This document shows positions 54,241-63,147 of a DNA stretch of 64,000 nt, piece by piece. Within the stretch, counting starts at the first letter, position 1; each line of letters begins with the position of its first letter. The notes under the pieces are model-generated. The model was not told the origin of the DNA. It worked only from the letters and a program-made list of their open reading frames with translations, and searched no databases. The stretch lies in assembly GCF_014109765.1 (NCBI RefSeq), contig NZ_CP059139.1, positions 2,232,001-2,296,000 of the forward strand. The letters are read 5' to 3'. This stretch comes from Pseudomonas berkeleyensis. Lineage in GTDB: Bacteria > Pseudomonadota > Gammaproteobacteria > Pseudomonadales > Pseudomonadaceae. Position numbers and translations under genes: made by a program.

Positions 54241-54268
54241 CTTGATGGCTGTGTTTGCAGCCATCAAG
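54241..54268. other. Hairpin between GST gene and ABC exporter
   Basis: cttgatggctg and cagccatcaag are perfect 11-base arms with a six-base loop. No T-run follows, so it could be a weak terminator for the GST gene or a leader structure 33 bases before the ABC ATPase start. Confidence 0.5.
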
Positions 54269-54300
54269 ACGAACTTCTATTCATTGCGCAAAGGCACGTC

Positions 54301-55233
54301 ATGACAACTGCTCTGTCCATTCGGCAGCTGACCAAGACCTACGGCAACGGCTTCCAGGCCCTGCACGGCATCGATCTGGACGTCGCCGAAGGTGACTTCT
54401 TCGCCTTGCTCGGCCCCAATGGCGCCGGCAAGTCCACCACCATCGGCGTGCTTTCCACGCTGGTGAACAAGAGCGGCGGCACGGTCAGCGTGTTCGGCCA
54501 CGACCTCGACCGCGAGCCCTACGCGCTCAAGCGCTGCCTGGGCGTGGTGCCGCAGGAATTCAATTTCAACCAGTTCGAGAAGGTGTTCGACATCGTCGTC
54601 ACCCAGGCCGGTTACTACGGCATTCCGCGCTCCATCGCCAAGGAGCGCGCCGAGCAGTATCTGACCCAGCTCGGCCTGTGGGACAAGCGTGATGTGGCCT
54701 CGCGCGAGCTTTCCGGTGGCATGAAACGCCGCCTGATGATCGCCCGTGCGCTGGTGCACCAGCCGCGCCTGCTGATCCTCGACGAGCCGACCGCTGGCGT
54801 GGACATCGAGTTGCGCCGTTCGATGTGGAGCTTCCTCACTGACCTGAACAAGCAGGGCACCACCATCATCCTCACCACCCACTATCTGGAGGAGGCCGAG
54901 CAGCTCTGTCGCAACATCGGCATCATCGACCACGGTCGTATCGTCGAGCTGAGCAGCATGAAGGATCTGCTGAAAAAGCTGCACGTCGAGACCTTTCTCT
55001 TCGATCTCAAGGATTCCTATAGCACCGTGCCGGAGCTGCAAGGCTATCCCGCGCGCCTGATCGACCACCACACCCTGGAGGTGCAGGTGGAGAAGAGCCA
55101 GGGCCTGAATGCGCTGTTCCAGCAACTGGCGCAACAGCAGGTCGAGGTGCTCAGCCTGCGTAACAAGAGCAATCGCCTGGAGGAGCTGTTCGTCTCTCTG
55201 GTGGAAAAGAACCTGGCCAAGGTGGCGCTATGA
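54301..55233 (+). CDS. ABC-2 type exporter, ATP-binding protein
   Basis: A 310-residue ATPase of the drug/polymer ABC-2 exporter class, similar to E. coli YadG. The Walker A box is LLGPNGAGKSTTIGVLS (about 38-54), the signature motif is ELSGGMKRRLMIARALVHQP (about 136-155), and Walker B is LLILDEPTAGVD. A C-terminal stretch of about 90 residues is unlike the core and common in YadG-type proteins. It overlaps the permease gene by four bases (ATGA). The substrate is not readable. Confidence 0.94.
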   Translation: MTTALSIRQLTKTYGNGFQALHGIDLDVAEGDFFALLGPNGAGKSTTIGVLSTLVNKSGGTVSVFGHDLDREPYALKRCLGVVPQEFNFNQFEKVFDIVVTQAGYYGIPRSIAKERAEQYLTQLGLWDKRDVASRELSGGMKRRLMIARALVHQPRLLILDEPTAGVDIELRRSMWSFLTDLNKQGTTIILTTHYLEEAEQLCRNIGIIDHGRIVELSSMKDLLKKLHVETFLFDLKDSYSTVPELQGYPARLIDHHTLEVQVEKSQGLNALFQQLAQQQVEVLSLRNKSNRLEELFVSLVEKNLAKVAL

Positions 55234-56024
55234 CCTCTCAGTACCTCAACAGCGAATTCGCCGCCAACCTGGTAGCCCTGCGCACCATCGTTCACCGCGA
55301 GGTGCGCCGTTTCGTGCGGATCTGGCCGCAGACCTTGCTGCCGCCAGCGATCACCATGGTTCTGTACTTCGTCATCTTCGGCAATCTGATCGGCCGGCAG
55401 ATCGGTGACATGGGTGGCTTCACCTACATGGAGTACATCGTGCCAGGGCTGATCATGATGTCGGTGATCACCAACAGCTACGGCAACGTGGTGTCGAGCT
55501 TCTTCGGCAGCAAGTTCCAGCGTAATGTCGAGGAGCTGCTGGTCTCGCCGGTCTCGCCGCACACCATCCTCATCGGTTTCGTCGTCGGCGGTGTGCTGCG
55601 CGGGCTGGCCGTGGGCTTCATCGTCACGCTGCTGTCGTTGTTCTTCACCCACTTGCAGGTACATCACCTGGGTGTGACCGTGCTGGTGGTGCTGCTGACC
55701 GCGACCATCTTTTCCCTCGGCGGCTTCGTCAACGCAGTGTATGCGCGCAACTTCGACGATATTTCGATCATCCCGACCTTCGTGCTGACGCCGCTGACCT
55801 ACCTGGGCGGGGTGTTCTATTCCATCACCCTGTTGCCGCCGTTCTGGCAGGCGGTGTCGCTGGGCAACCCCATCCTGCACATGGTCAACGCCTTCCGTTA
55901 CGGCATTCTCGGGGTTTCCGACATCCGTATCGGTGTGGCCATTGGCTTCATGCTGCTGGCTACCGCTGTGCTTTATGCGCTGTGCATTCGTCTGCTGGTC
56001 AGCGGCCGAGGCATGCGTCAGTGA
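55230..56024 (+). CDS. ABC-2 type exporter, permease
   Basis: A 264-residue inner membrane protein of the ABC-2 permease family, similar to YadH, with about six membrane segments. Family features include VHREVRRFVRIWPQTLLPP, TMVLYFVIFGNLIGRQIG and MEYIVPGLIMMSVITNSYGN near the N-terminus, and ELLVSPVSPHTILIGFVVGG, then VLTPLTYLGGVFYSITLLPP. It is coupled to the ATPase by ATGA overlap. No periplasmic adaptor or outer-membrane partner belongs to this pair. A REP-type repeat follows the stop. Confidence 0.93.
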   Translation: MTSQYLNSEFAANLVALRTIVHREVRRFVRIWPQTLLPPAITMVLYFVIFGNLIGRQIGDMGGFTYMEYIVPGLIMMSVITNSYGNVVSSFFGSKFQRNVEELLVSPVSPHTILIGFVVGGVLRGLAVGFIVTLLSLFFTHLQVHHLGVTVLVVLLTATIFSLGGFVNAVYARNFDDISIIPTFVLTPLTYLGGVFYSITLLPPFWQAVSLGNPILHMVNAFRYGILGVSDIRIGVAIGFMLLATAVLYALCIRLLVSGRGMRQ

Positions 56025-56031
56025 CGCTTTT

Positions 56032-56131
56032 GTGGGAGCGGATTCATCCGCGATTTTCGCGGCGCAAGCCGCGGCTACATGCTTGTGTCATCCGAGCTAC
56101 GGTTGACGCTCGCGGCTGAAGCCGCTCCTAC
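56032..56131. repeat. REP pair (gtgggagcgg / gctcctac type)
   Basis: Begins gtgggagcggattcatccgcg and ends cgcggctgaagccgctcctac in the inverse sense, with a second internal hairpin (gcggcgcaagccgc) and an inner ccgagctacgg segment. It lies between the ABC permease and the RND adaptor and may act as a transcriptional separator. Confidence 0.75.
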
Positions 56132-56234
56132 GGGGCGTGGTGGCGACCGAAAAAACATAGGGAAATAACTTGCGCAGCTGTCAGTAACCGAGCAGCCGGT
56201 TAGACTCCGCCTCTACCGAGAAAAGGGGCTGATC

Positions 56235-57257
56235 ATGACCGTGCTGTTGCGTGCTCTTCCATGGTTGTTGCTGGGTGTGTTCGCTGCGCCTGTGAGTGCA
56301 GCCGAAGGCCCGATGGTCGAGGTCGTGGCGGTGCGGCAGATGGAGGTACGCGACGAGCTGATCACCTTCGGCTCGCTGCGTTCCGACGAGTCGGTGATGA
56401 TTCGCCCGGAAGTTGAGGGTCGCCTGGCGACGCTGCATTTTCGCGAGGGCCAGGCGGTGACGACCGGCGATCTGCTGGTCAGCCTCGACGATGCCATCAC
56501 CCGCGCCGAATTCGCCCAGGCTCGCGCCAATCTCGACCTTGCGGAAAAGAACCATCAGCGCGCGCAGATGCTATTCCAGCGCGGCGCCAGCAATGCCCAG
56601 GCGCTAGACGAGGCGCAGAGTCAGCAACAGGCCGCGCGCGCCAGCCTGGCACTGGCCCAGGCGCGACTCGACAAGACCCAGATCAAGGCGCCCTACGATG
56701 GTGTGCTCGGCCTGCGCCAGGCCAGCGTCGGCGACTACCTCAGCGCCGGGCAGAACATCGTCAACCTGGAAGTGCTCGATCCGCTCAAGGTCGATTTCCG
56801 TATCCCGCAGAAGGCCGTGTCGCAGGTGCGCCTGGGACAGACCGTGGAAATCACCCTCGACACTTACCCGGATGAACGCTTTCGCGGCGAAATCTTCGCC
56901 ATCAACCCGCGCCTGGACGAAGCCGGGCGTAGCCAGGCGATCCGTGCGCATATCGGTAACGACGACCGTCGCCTGCGTCCAGGCCAGTTCGTTCGCGTTT
57001 CGGTGATCCTCGAAGAGCGGCCGCAGGCGTTGGTGATTCCGGAAGAAGCGGTGATGCCGCAGGGCGACAAGCTGCTGGTCAACCTAGTGGTCAATGACCA
57101 GGTCGAGCGCCGCGAGGTGGTGCTGGGTAAGCGCTTCGACGGCCTGGTGGAAGTGCGTGAAGGGTTGCAGGGCGACGAAACTGTCATCAGCGCCGGCTGG
57201 CAGCGCGTGCGTGAAGGCCTGAGCGTGCGTACCAAGAGCGGGGAGCGCCAGCCGTGA
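56235..57257 (+). CDS. RND efflux periplasmic adaptor (MFP)
   Basis: A 340-residue membrane-fusion protein that links an inner membrane RND pump to an outer membrane channel. A Sec-type signal peptide (WLLLGVFAAPVSAAE) lacks a lipobox. The lipoyl half has IRPEVEGRLATLHFREGQAV and APYDGVLGLRQASVGDYLSAG, the coiled-coil hairpin lies at about 95-140 (LAEKNHQRAQMLFQRGASN), and the beta-barrel has GQTVEITLDTYPDERFRGEI. It overlaps the permease by four bases (ATGA... with GTG start of the pump). There is no outer-membrane factor or regulator gene next to it, so the pump probably shares a channel such as OprM or TolC-like proteins. Confidence 0.93.
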   Translation: MTVLLRALPWLLLGVFAAPVSAAEGPMVEVVAVRQMEVRDELITFGSLRSDESVMIRPEVEGRLATLHFREGQAVTTGDLLVSLDDAITRAEFAQARANLDLAEKNHQRAQMLFQRGASNAQALDEAQSQQQAARASLALAQARLDKTQIKAPYDGVLGLRQASVGDYLSAGQNIVNLEVLDPLKVDFRIPQKAVSQVRLGQTVEITLDTYPDERFRGEIFAINPRLDEAGRSQAIRAHIGNDDRRLRPGQFVRVSVILEERPQALVIPEEAVMPQGDKLLVNLVVNDQVERREVVLGKRFDGLVEVREGLQGDETVISAGWQRVREGLSVRTKSGERQP

Positions 57258-60200
57258 CGCTGTCGGATGTCTGCATCCGCCGGCCGGTATTCGCCACCGT
57301 CCTGTCGCTGATCGTGGTGCTGCTGGGCCTGATGGCCTACGACCGCCTCAATGTGCGCGAATACCCCAATATCGATGTGCCCATCGTCACCGTGCAGGTC
57401 ACCTATCCCGGCGCCAGCCCGGAGATCATGGAGTCGCAGGTGGCGCAGCCGGTGGAGGACGTACTCTCGGGGATCGAGGGCCTGGATTTCGTCACGTCCA
57501 TCAGCCGCGCGGAAAACACCCAGATCACCGCGCAGTTCCGTCTTGGCCGCAGCGCCGACGAGGCGGCCAACGACGTGCGTGATCGCCTCGGCCGGGTGCG
57601 CAACCTGCTGCCGGACGAGGTCGACGAGCCCATCGTGCAGAAGGTCGAGGCCGACGCTCAACCGGTGGTGTGGATCGCCTTCCACAGTCAGCAGCACAGC
57701 GCCATGGAGATCACCGACGTGCTGGAGCGGGTGATCAAGGATCGCCTGCAGACCATTCCTGGCGTTTCCGAAGTGCAGGTGCGCGGTGCGCGCACCTTCT
57801 CCATGCGTATCTGGCTCGACCCGGAGAAGCTCGCCGCGCACAACCTTACCGTGCAGGACGTGGAAGACGCCCTGCGCCGGCAGAACGTGGAAATCCCGGC
57901 TGGGCGCATCGAGTCGCGCGAGCGTGAGTTCAGCGTGCTGTCGGAAACCGATCTGCGTACCCCGGAGCAGTTCAACGAGCTGATTCTCGATGACTCGCAG
58001 GGCTACCTGCTGCGCCTGTCCGATGTCGGTCGCGCCGAAGTGGGGCCGCGCGACGAGCGCACCGTGGTGCGCTTCAACGGCCTGCCGGCGGTGACTCTGG
58101 GCCTGGTCAAACAGGCCACGGCCAACCCGCTGGACATTTCCGATGGGCTCCAGGCCGCCTGGCCCGAGATCAAGGCGTTGTTGCCCGACGGCATGAAGAT
58201 GACGGTGGCCAACGACAACTCGCAGTTCATCCGCGAATCCATCGACAACGTCTTCACCACCATCTGGGAAGCGGTGGCGCTGGTCATCCTGATCATCTTC
58301 ATCTTCCTGCGCTCGCTGCGCGCGACCCTGATCCCGCTGGTGACCATTCCGGTGTCGCTGATCGGCGCCTTCGCCCTGATGTCGCTGATGGGCTTCACCA
58401 TCAACACCCTGACCCTGCTGGCCATGGTGCTGGCCATCGGTCTGGTGGTGGACGACGCCATCGTCATGCTGGAGAACATCCACCGCCATATCGAGGCGGG
58501 TATGAAACCCATGCAGGCGGCCTTCAAGGGCAGTCGTGAGATCGCCTTCGCGGTGATCGCCATGACCCTGACCCTGGCGGCGGTGTTCGCCCCCATCGGT
58601 TTCATGCAGGGCACCACCGGCAAGCTGTTCACCGAGTTCGCCTGGACGCTGGCCGGTTCGGTGCTGGTGTCCGGCTTCGTCGCCCTGACCCTGACGCCGA
58701 TGATGTGTGCGGTGTTACTCAAGCCGCATCAGCCGGGCGAGCAGCATGGTCGGGTGTACAACCTGATCGAAGGCTTTCTCAACGGCCTGACCTACAGCTA
58801 CAAGCACAGCCTGGATCGCGCCCTGCGCGCCTGGCCGCTGGTGCTTGGCGTATTGCTCGGGGCCTTCGTGCTGTGCGCCTGGCTGTTCGGTGGCCTGCGC
58901 TCGGAGCTGGCGCCGACCGAGGATACCGGCACAATCGTCGGCGTGTTCAACGGGCCGGATGGCGCCACCATCGATTACACGGCGCGCTATGCCCGCGAGG
59001 TGGAGGCGGCCTACGCCAGCATTCCCGAGACCAACCGCTACCTGATGATCGCCGGCTTCCCCACGGTGGCGCAGGGTATTTCCTTCATGAAGCTGGAGGA
59101 TTGGGGCGAGCGTTCACGCAGCCAGTTCGAGATCCGCAACGAACTGCTGCCGCAGTTGCAGGATATCGCCGGCATGCGCGTCACGCCGGTCAACCGACCG
59201 CCGTTGGGGCAGAGTGCGCGCAACCAGCCGATCAACTTCGTCATCCGCTCGTCCATGGAGTACGCCGAGCTGCAGGGTTATGTCGACCAGTTGATGGAGC
59301 GCATGCGCGATTATCCGGGCCTCGAAGGGCTGGACAGCGACCTCAAGCTCAACTCGCCGCAGCTCAAGATCACCGTCAACCGTGAGCAGGCGGTGGCGGT
59401 CGGCACCGATGTGTCGGTGATCGGTCGCAGCCTGGAAAGCCTGTTCGGCAGTCGCCAGGTCACCCGTTTCAAACAGAACGGCGAACAGTACGATGTGCTG
59501 GTGCAACTGCAGGACATCGACCGCAGCAATCCGCAGGATCTGGATCGCGTCTACGTGCGTGACCGTGACGGCGGCATGGTGCAACTGTCCAACCTGATCT
59601 CGGTACGCGAGACGGTGGCGCCGCGCGAACTCAACCACTTCAACCAGTTGCGCGCAGTGACCATCAGCGCCAACGTCGGCACCGGTTACACCCTGGGTGA
59701 GGCGTTGGACTATCTGGAGACTGGCGCCCGCGAGGTATTCCCGCCGGAAACCCAGTACGACTACACCGGCACCTCGCGTGACTTCAAGGAGTCCAGCTCG
59801 GGCATCGTGCTGATCTTCGCCCTGGCTCTGGCGTTCATCTTCCTGGTGCTCGCCGCGCAGTTCGAGAGTTTCAGCGACCCACTGATCATCCTCTTCAGCG
59901 TGCCCTTGTCGATGGCTGGCGCCTTGCTCGCCCTGACGCTATTCGGCGGCACGCTGAATATCTATTCGCAGATCGGCCTGGTGACGCTGATCGGCCTGAT
60001 CACCAAGCACGGCATCCTTATCGTCGAGTTCGCCAACCACCTGCTGCGTGAGGGCAGGGAGCTACGCGCTGCAGTGATCGAAGCCTCGGTACAGCGCCTG
60101 CGGCCGATCCTGATGACCACTGGCGCCATGGTGCTCGGCTCGTTGCCGCTGGCCATCGCCACCGGTGCAGGCGCCGAGAGCCGCCAGCAGATCGGCCTGG

Positions 60201-60322
60201 TGATCGTTGGCGGGCTGATCGTGGGCACCTTCTTCACCCTTTACGTGATCCCCGCGCTGTACCTGCTGCTGCGCCGTTGGGCGCCGCTGCGGGTGATCGA
60301 GGACGAGCCGGCCGCCGCGTAG
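57254..60322 (+). CDS. RND multidrug efflux permease (HAE-1 family)
   Basis: A 1022-residue proton-driven exporter with 12 membrane segments and two large periplasmic loops. The start MTLSDVCIRRPVFATVLSLI is typical. The proton-relay aspartates are in IGLVVDDAIVMLENIHRH (about residue 400), and the relay lysine is in LIGLITKHGILIVEFANH near residue 920. It uses a GTG start four bases inside the adaptor gene. The TAG stop is the GTAG foot of a REPIN, so the last residues ...DEPAAA are read into the element border. Substrates are unknown; the branch is the single-permease HAE-1 group. Confidence 0.95.
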   Translation: MTLSDVCIRRPVFATVLSLIVVLLGLMAYDRLNVREYPNIDVPIVTVQVTYPGASPEIMESQVAQPVEDVLSGIEGLDFVTSISRAENTQITAQFRLGRSADEAANDVRDRLGRVRNLLPDEVDEPIVQKVEADAQPVVWIAFHSQQHSAMEITDVLERVIKDRLQTIPGVSEVQVRGARTFSMRIWLDPEKLAAHNLTVQDVEDALRRQNVEIPAGRIESREREFSVLSETDLRTPEQFNELILDDSQGYLLRLSDVGRAEVGPRDERTVVRFNGLPAVTLGLVKQATANPLDISDGLQAAWPEIKALLPDGMKMTVANDNSQFIRESIDNVFTTIWEAVALVILIIFIFLRSLRATLIPLVTIPVSLIGAFALMSLMGFTINTLTLLAMVLAIGLVVDDAIVMLENIHRHIEAGMKPMQAAFKGSREIAFAVIAMTLTLAAVFAPIGFMQGTTGKLFTEFAWTLAGSVLVSGFVALTLTPMMCAVLLKPHQPGEQHGRVYNLIEGFLNGLTYSYKHSLDRALRAWPLVLGVLLGAFVLCAWLFGGLRSELAPTEDTGTIVGVFNGPDGATIDYTARYAREVEAAYASIPETNRYLMIAGFPTVAQGISFMKLEDWGERSRSQFEIRNELLPQLQDIAGMRVTPVNRPPLGQSARNQPINFVIRSSMEYAELQGYVDQLMERMRDYPGLEGLDSDLKLNSPQLKITVNREQAVAVGTDVSVIGRSLESLFGSRQVTRFKQNGEQYDVLVQLQDIDRSNPQDLDRVYVRDRDGGMVQLSNLISVRETVAPRELNHFNQLRAVTISANVGTGYTLGEALDYLETGAREVFPPETQYDYTGTSRDFKESSSGIVLIFALALAFIFLVLAAQFESFSDPLIILFSVPLSMAGALLALTLFGGTLNIYSQIGLVTLIGLITKHGILIVEFANHLLREGRELRAAVIEASVQRLRPILMTTGAMVLGSLPLAIATGAGAESRQQIGLVIVGGLIVGTFFTLYVIPALYLLLRRWAPLRVIEDEPAAA

Positions 60323-60470
60323 GGTGCGCCGCGCGCACCGGCTTTCTCGACCGTGCAGGTCGACGCTTGATGTTGTGGAAGGCGCTTTAGCGGTGCGCCT
60401 TTGGCTGCGGTTACAGCCCACTCCCATGGTGTTGGCTTTGTAAACTGCCGGTGCGCGTGGCGCACCCTAC
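60319..60470. repeat. REPIN (GTAGGGTGCGC type), long spacer
   Basis: gtagggtgcgccgcgcgcacc (60319-60339) and ggtgcgcgtggcgcaccctac (60450-60470) are inverted REP units separated by about 110 bases with another half-unit (ggtgcgcc near 60392). It covers the stop codon of the RND gene, and its right end is 88 bases before queF. Confidence 0.85.
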
Positions 60471-60557
60471 GACGAGGTTGCATCTGGTTTGGTGCGTGCG
60501 ACTGGCCGGCCAACCCGTTAAACTCGCCCGGTTTTTCGCTACCCTGGATTGCGCGCC

Positions 60558-61388
60558 ATGCAGCACCCTGCCGAACATTCCCCGCTGGGCAAGTCCAGCC
60601 AGTACATCGCCGAGTACAGCCCCGAGCTGCTGTTCCCCATCTCACGCGCCACCAAGTGGGTAGAGCTGGGCCTGGATGGCGCGAGCCTTCCGTATCAGGG
60701 CGTGGACTACTGGAACTGCTACGAACTTTCCTGGCTGTTGCCGTCTGGCAAGCCCGTGGTGGCGATCGGCGAGTTCGCCATCCCGGCGGATTCGCCGAAC
60801 ATCATCGAATCGAAGTCCTTCAAGCTCTACCTCAACTCGCTGAACCAGACGGTATTTGCCAGCTGGGATGAGCTACAGGCGACGCTGGCGCGCGATCTGT
60901 CGGCGGTAGCCGGCAAGCCGGTGGCGGTGCGCCTGCGCTCGCTGGCCGAGGTGGCGGGCGAGGGCGTGGCAACGCTGCCGGGCCAATGCATCGATGAGCT
61001 GGAGGTCAGCGTCAGCCAGTACGACCACCCGCAGCCGGAGCTGCTGCGCTGTGATGCCGAGCGCGTGGTGGAGGAGAGCCTGCACAGCCATCTGCTCAAG
61101 TCCAACTGTCCGGTCACCGGTCAGCCGGATTGGGGCAGCCTGGTCGTGCAATACCGTGGCGCGGCGCTGGATCACGCCAGCCTGCTGGCTTATCTGGTGA
61201 GTTTCCGCCAGCACGCGGACTTCCACGAGCAGTGCGTGGAGCGCATCTTTCTCGATCTGCAGCGTCTGCTGCAGCCGCAATCCCTGACCGTTTATGCGCG
61301 TTACGTGCGCCGCGGTGGCCTGGACATCAATCCGTACCGCAGCACCGCCGCCATCGTCCCGGAAAACGGGCGTCTGGTGCGTCAGTAG
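60558..61388 (+). CDS. queF: NADPH-dependent 7-cyano-7-deazaguanine reductase QueF
   Basis: Reduces preQ0 to preQ1 in queuosine synthesis. The 276-residue length is that of the two-domain type II QueF of gamma-proteobacteria. The family motif is [17 protein letters not shown] (about 82-98) in the N-terminal half; the catalytic cysteine is Cys184 in [16 protein letters not shown], and His223-Glu224 in [11 protein letters not shown] contact the substrate. The ATG at 60558 gives [11 protein letters not shown]; a TTG nine bases earlier is less likely. It stands alone, with a terminator shared with the convergent DUF4404 gene. Confidence 0.96.
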   Translation: MQHPAEHSPLGKSSQYIAEYSPELLFPISRATKWVELGLDGASLPYQGVDYWNCYELSWLLPSGKPVVAIGEFAIPADSPNIIESKSFKLYLNSLNQTVFASWDELQATLARDLSAVAGKPVAVRLRSLAEVAGEGVATLPGQCIDELEVSVSQYDHPQPELLRCDAERVVEESLHSHLLKSNCPVTGQPDWGSLVVQYRGAALDHASLLAYLVSFRQHADFHEQCVERIFLDLQRLLQPQSLTVYARYVRRGGLDINPYRSTAAIVPENGRLVRQ

Positions 61389-61394
61389 CGCATG

Positions 61395-61430
61395 AAAATG
61401 CCGCCAGCCCGGCAGGGGTGGCGGCATTTT
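61395..61430. terminator. Bidirectional terminator queF / DUF4404
   Basis: aaaatgccgcca and tggcggcatttt are 12-base perfect arms with a 12-base loop, placed between the convergent stops. Confidence 0.9.
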
Positions 61431-61465
61431 GAGTGATACCCCGGCTTCTGCCAGGGCTGGTGCAT

Positions 61466-61732
61466 TCAGATACCCATGTTGGCCAGGCTTTGCATGATGT
61501 TGCGCAGGGTACCGGCAAGTGTCGGGTGGCTGGCTTCGAAGCGTTCCACTGCCAGGTTGACGCCATCGACCAGCGTGGCATCGGGCGCTGCTGCGGCTTC
61601 ACGCGCCAGCTGCACTTCGATCTCCTGGGTCAGAAGGTAAAGCGATGCCCGTTCTTCTTCGCTGAGCGGCGTGTCCTGGGCCAGGTGCTGGTGAAGGGCT
61701 TCCAGTTGCTGCTGCAGGTCATTCGCTGGCAT
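61466..61732 (-). CDS. DUF4404 family protein
   Basis: An 88-residue acidic, mostly helical protein. It begins MPANDLQQQLEALHQHLAQD, has LSEEERASLYLLTQEIEVQL in the middle and ends in HPTLAGTLRNIMQSLANMGI, the conserved part of the DUF4404 family of small gamma-proteobacterial proteins. No function is known. The N-terminal half may form a coiled coil. It is leftward and convergent with queF. The order queF, this gene, a HAD-like gene, a thioesterase gene and mlaA matches the P. aeruginosa order as I remember it. Confidence 0.88.
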   Translation of the reverse strand: MPANDLQQQLEALHQHLAQDTPLSEEERASLYLLTQEIEVQLAREAAAAPDATLVDGVNLAVERFEASHPTLAGTLRNIMQSLANMGI

Positions 61733-61850
61733 AGAGTTCTCCCTTATCGAATAGGCATAGGCATTGACCCCTGGCGCTGCCGGAAGTTTTCAGCCCGTAC
61801 CTGCAGGGTAATTCAAGCACGCCGGCTTTGCCTGACTCGGGTCAAATGTG

Positions 61851-62570
61851 TCAGGGCTTTTCGCCTTTCTGCCGACGTAGCCCGATGTCTTCAAGGCTGG
61901 CGCCTATCGCCTCTAGATGGTCGACCACCGCATGCACGCCTAGCCGGTAGAGCAGCAGCGTGGCTTCGGCGCGTAGACGTTCCTGCTCGCTCGCATCCAG
62001 TGCCTGCCAGTCGGCGGGTGCATAGCCGCACAGCGGGCCGCAGGCGGCCAGGCCGATCGTCCAGCAGCCGGCATTGAGCCCGGCTTGTAGTAGCAGCGGG
62101 TTGCCGCTGACCAGAATGCAGCCTTCCAGGCGCTGCACACCCAACTGACTCAGGGCCTGCCAGCAGCTGTCTGGAGCCGGCCAGGGCCTGGCCTGGTGGG
62201 TGAGCACGGCTTTGACAGGTGTCGGCAAGGCCTCGGCCAAACGCAGGCTGGCATCGGGGGGTAGGGCATCGAGCCAGGCGCAGGGTATGCCGTCGGCGTA
62301 CAGTGCGGCGAGCAGTTGAGCGGCGCCGGGTGTCAGTTCGCTATGCTCGTCGGCCACTTCGCTGAGCATCTGCTGCAGATCCTGCAGTTGGGCAGTGTCG
62401 GGAGTCGTTCCCAGCATGCTGGCCAGGGCCTGTTCGGCCGTGCTGGCGAGGGCAGGGCGTTCGCGCTGCGGATATAGGCGTTGCAGCGCGACTGGCAACG
62501 TCCGGGCACCGAAATCGACCAGGCAGCCGGAAAGCTCGAAGATCAGGGCGGTTGGGGAAGCGTGGGGCAT
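61851..62570 (-). CDS. HAD-like protein with degenerate active-site motifs
   Basis: A 239-residue protein with the layout of a phosphonatase-type HAD hydrolase. Motif I, normally hhhDxDx(T/V) with a nucleophilic aspartate, reads ALIFELSGCLVDFG, with glutamate at the nucleophile position and serine at the second. Motif IV, normally with two acidic residues (GDxxxD), reads GCILVSGNPLLLQAGLNAG, with none. The lysine of motif III is an arginine-containing ARPWPAPDSCWQAL. The cap region lies between about 25 and 95. Start ATG 62570 gives MPHASPTAL. It is leftward, between a thioesterase and a DUF4404 gene. A catalytic role is doubtful; it may be a binding protein. Confidence 0.75.
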   Translation of the reverse strand: MPHASPTALIFELSGCLVDFGARTLPVALQRLYPQRERPALASTAEQALASMLGTTPDTAQLQDLQQMLSEVADEHSELTPGAAQLLAALYADGIPCAWLDALPPDASLRLAEALPTPVKAVLTHQARPWPAPDSCWQALSQLGVQRLEGCILVSGNPLLLQAGLNAGCWTIGLAACGPLCGYAPADWQALDASEQERLRAEATLLLYRLGVHAVVDHLEAIGASLEDIGLRRQKGEKP

Positions 62571-62632
62571 GGGGGCATCCGTGGCAGTGGCCTCACCCAA
62601 TCTAGCGCCAGCGGATGACCGCAATATGACCG

Positions 62633-63043
62633 TCAGATGACGCTGAACAAGGCGCGCACATGCTCAGGCAGCGCCACGGAATTACCTTTGGCATGATCGA
62701 TCCACACCAGCTTGCAGTAGCCCTCGCCGTAAACCGTCTGTGGATCTTCCACGGTCGTCAGCCTGTGCTCGATCACCAGGCTGCTGCGGCCAACCGCGCC
62801 AGCACGCAACTCGACCACTACGGTGGCAGGGTGCACCACGGGCTTGAGATAGGTGTGCTGGGTTTGCAGTACCACCGGGCCGAATGGCACGTTGCTCATC
62901 GCTACCCCGGCCAGCTTGAACCAGGCTACCCGAGCTTCTTCCAGATATTGCATGTAGATGATGTTGTTGACGTGCCCGTAGCTGTCCATGTCGCCCCAGC
63001 GTACGGGGATACGCGCAGTATGTAGCAGAGTCTTATCGGTCAT
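62633..63043 (-). CDS. Hot-dog acyl-CoA thioesterase (4HBT/YbgC type)
   Basis: A 136-residue hot-dog fold thioesterase. The family signature TARIPVRWGDMDSYGHVNNI (about 8-27) contains the catalytic Asp of the 4-hydroxybenzoyl-CoA thioesterase/YbgC family in GDMDSYGHVNN, followed by YMQYLEEARVAWF. It is leftward, divergent from mlaA across a 104-base region. YbgC-like proteins are linked to the cell envelope and the Tol-Pal system in E. coli, but this copy is not in a tol operon; an acyl-CoA role is a family inference. Confidence 0.91.
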   Translation of the reverse strand: MTDKTLLHTARIPVRWGDMDSYGHVNNIIYMQYLEEARVAWFKLAGVAMSNVPFGPVVLQTQHTYLKPVVHPATVVVELRAGAVGRSSLVIEHRLTTVEDPQTVYGEGYCKLVWIDHAKGNSVALPEHVRALFSVI

Positions 63044-63147
63044 CGCATTTGTTCACTATGCTGCCCAAGCGGGGCTCCAGGCTTTATACTACGCGGTCTT
63101 CGGGCCGCTGGCGGTGGCCACATTATTTTCCTCAAGGAGAGATTTCA

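Noticed and set aside
56864..58489. A 541-codon minus-strand frame opposite the RND adaptor and permease
   Set aside because: Antisense shadow; both RND genes are complete with proton-relay residues, and the reverse product is histidine/glutamine-rich low-complexity sequence.
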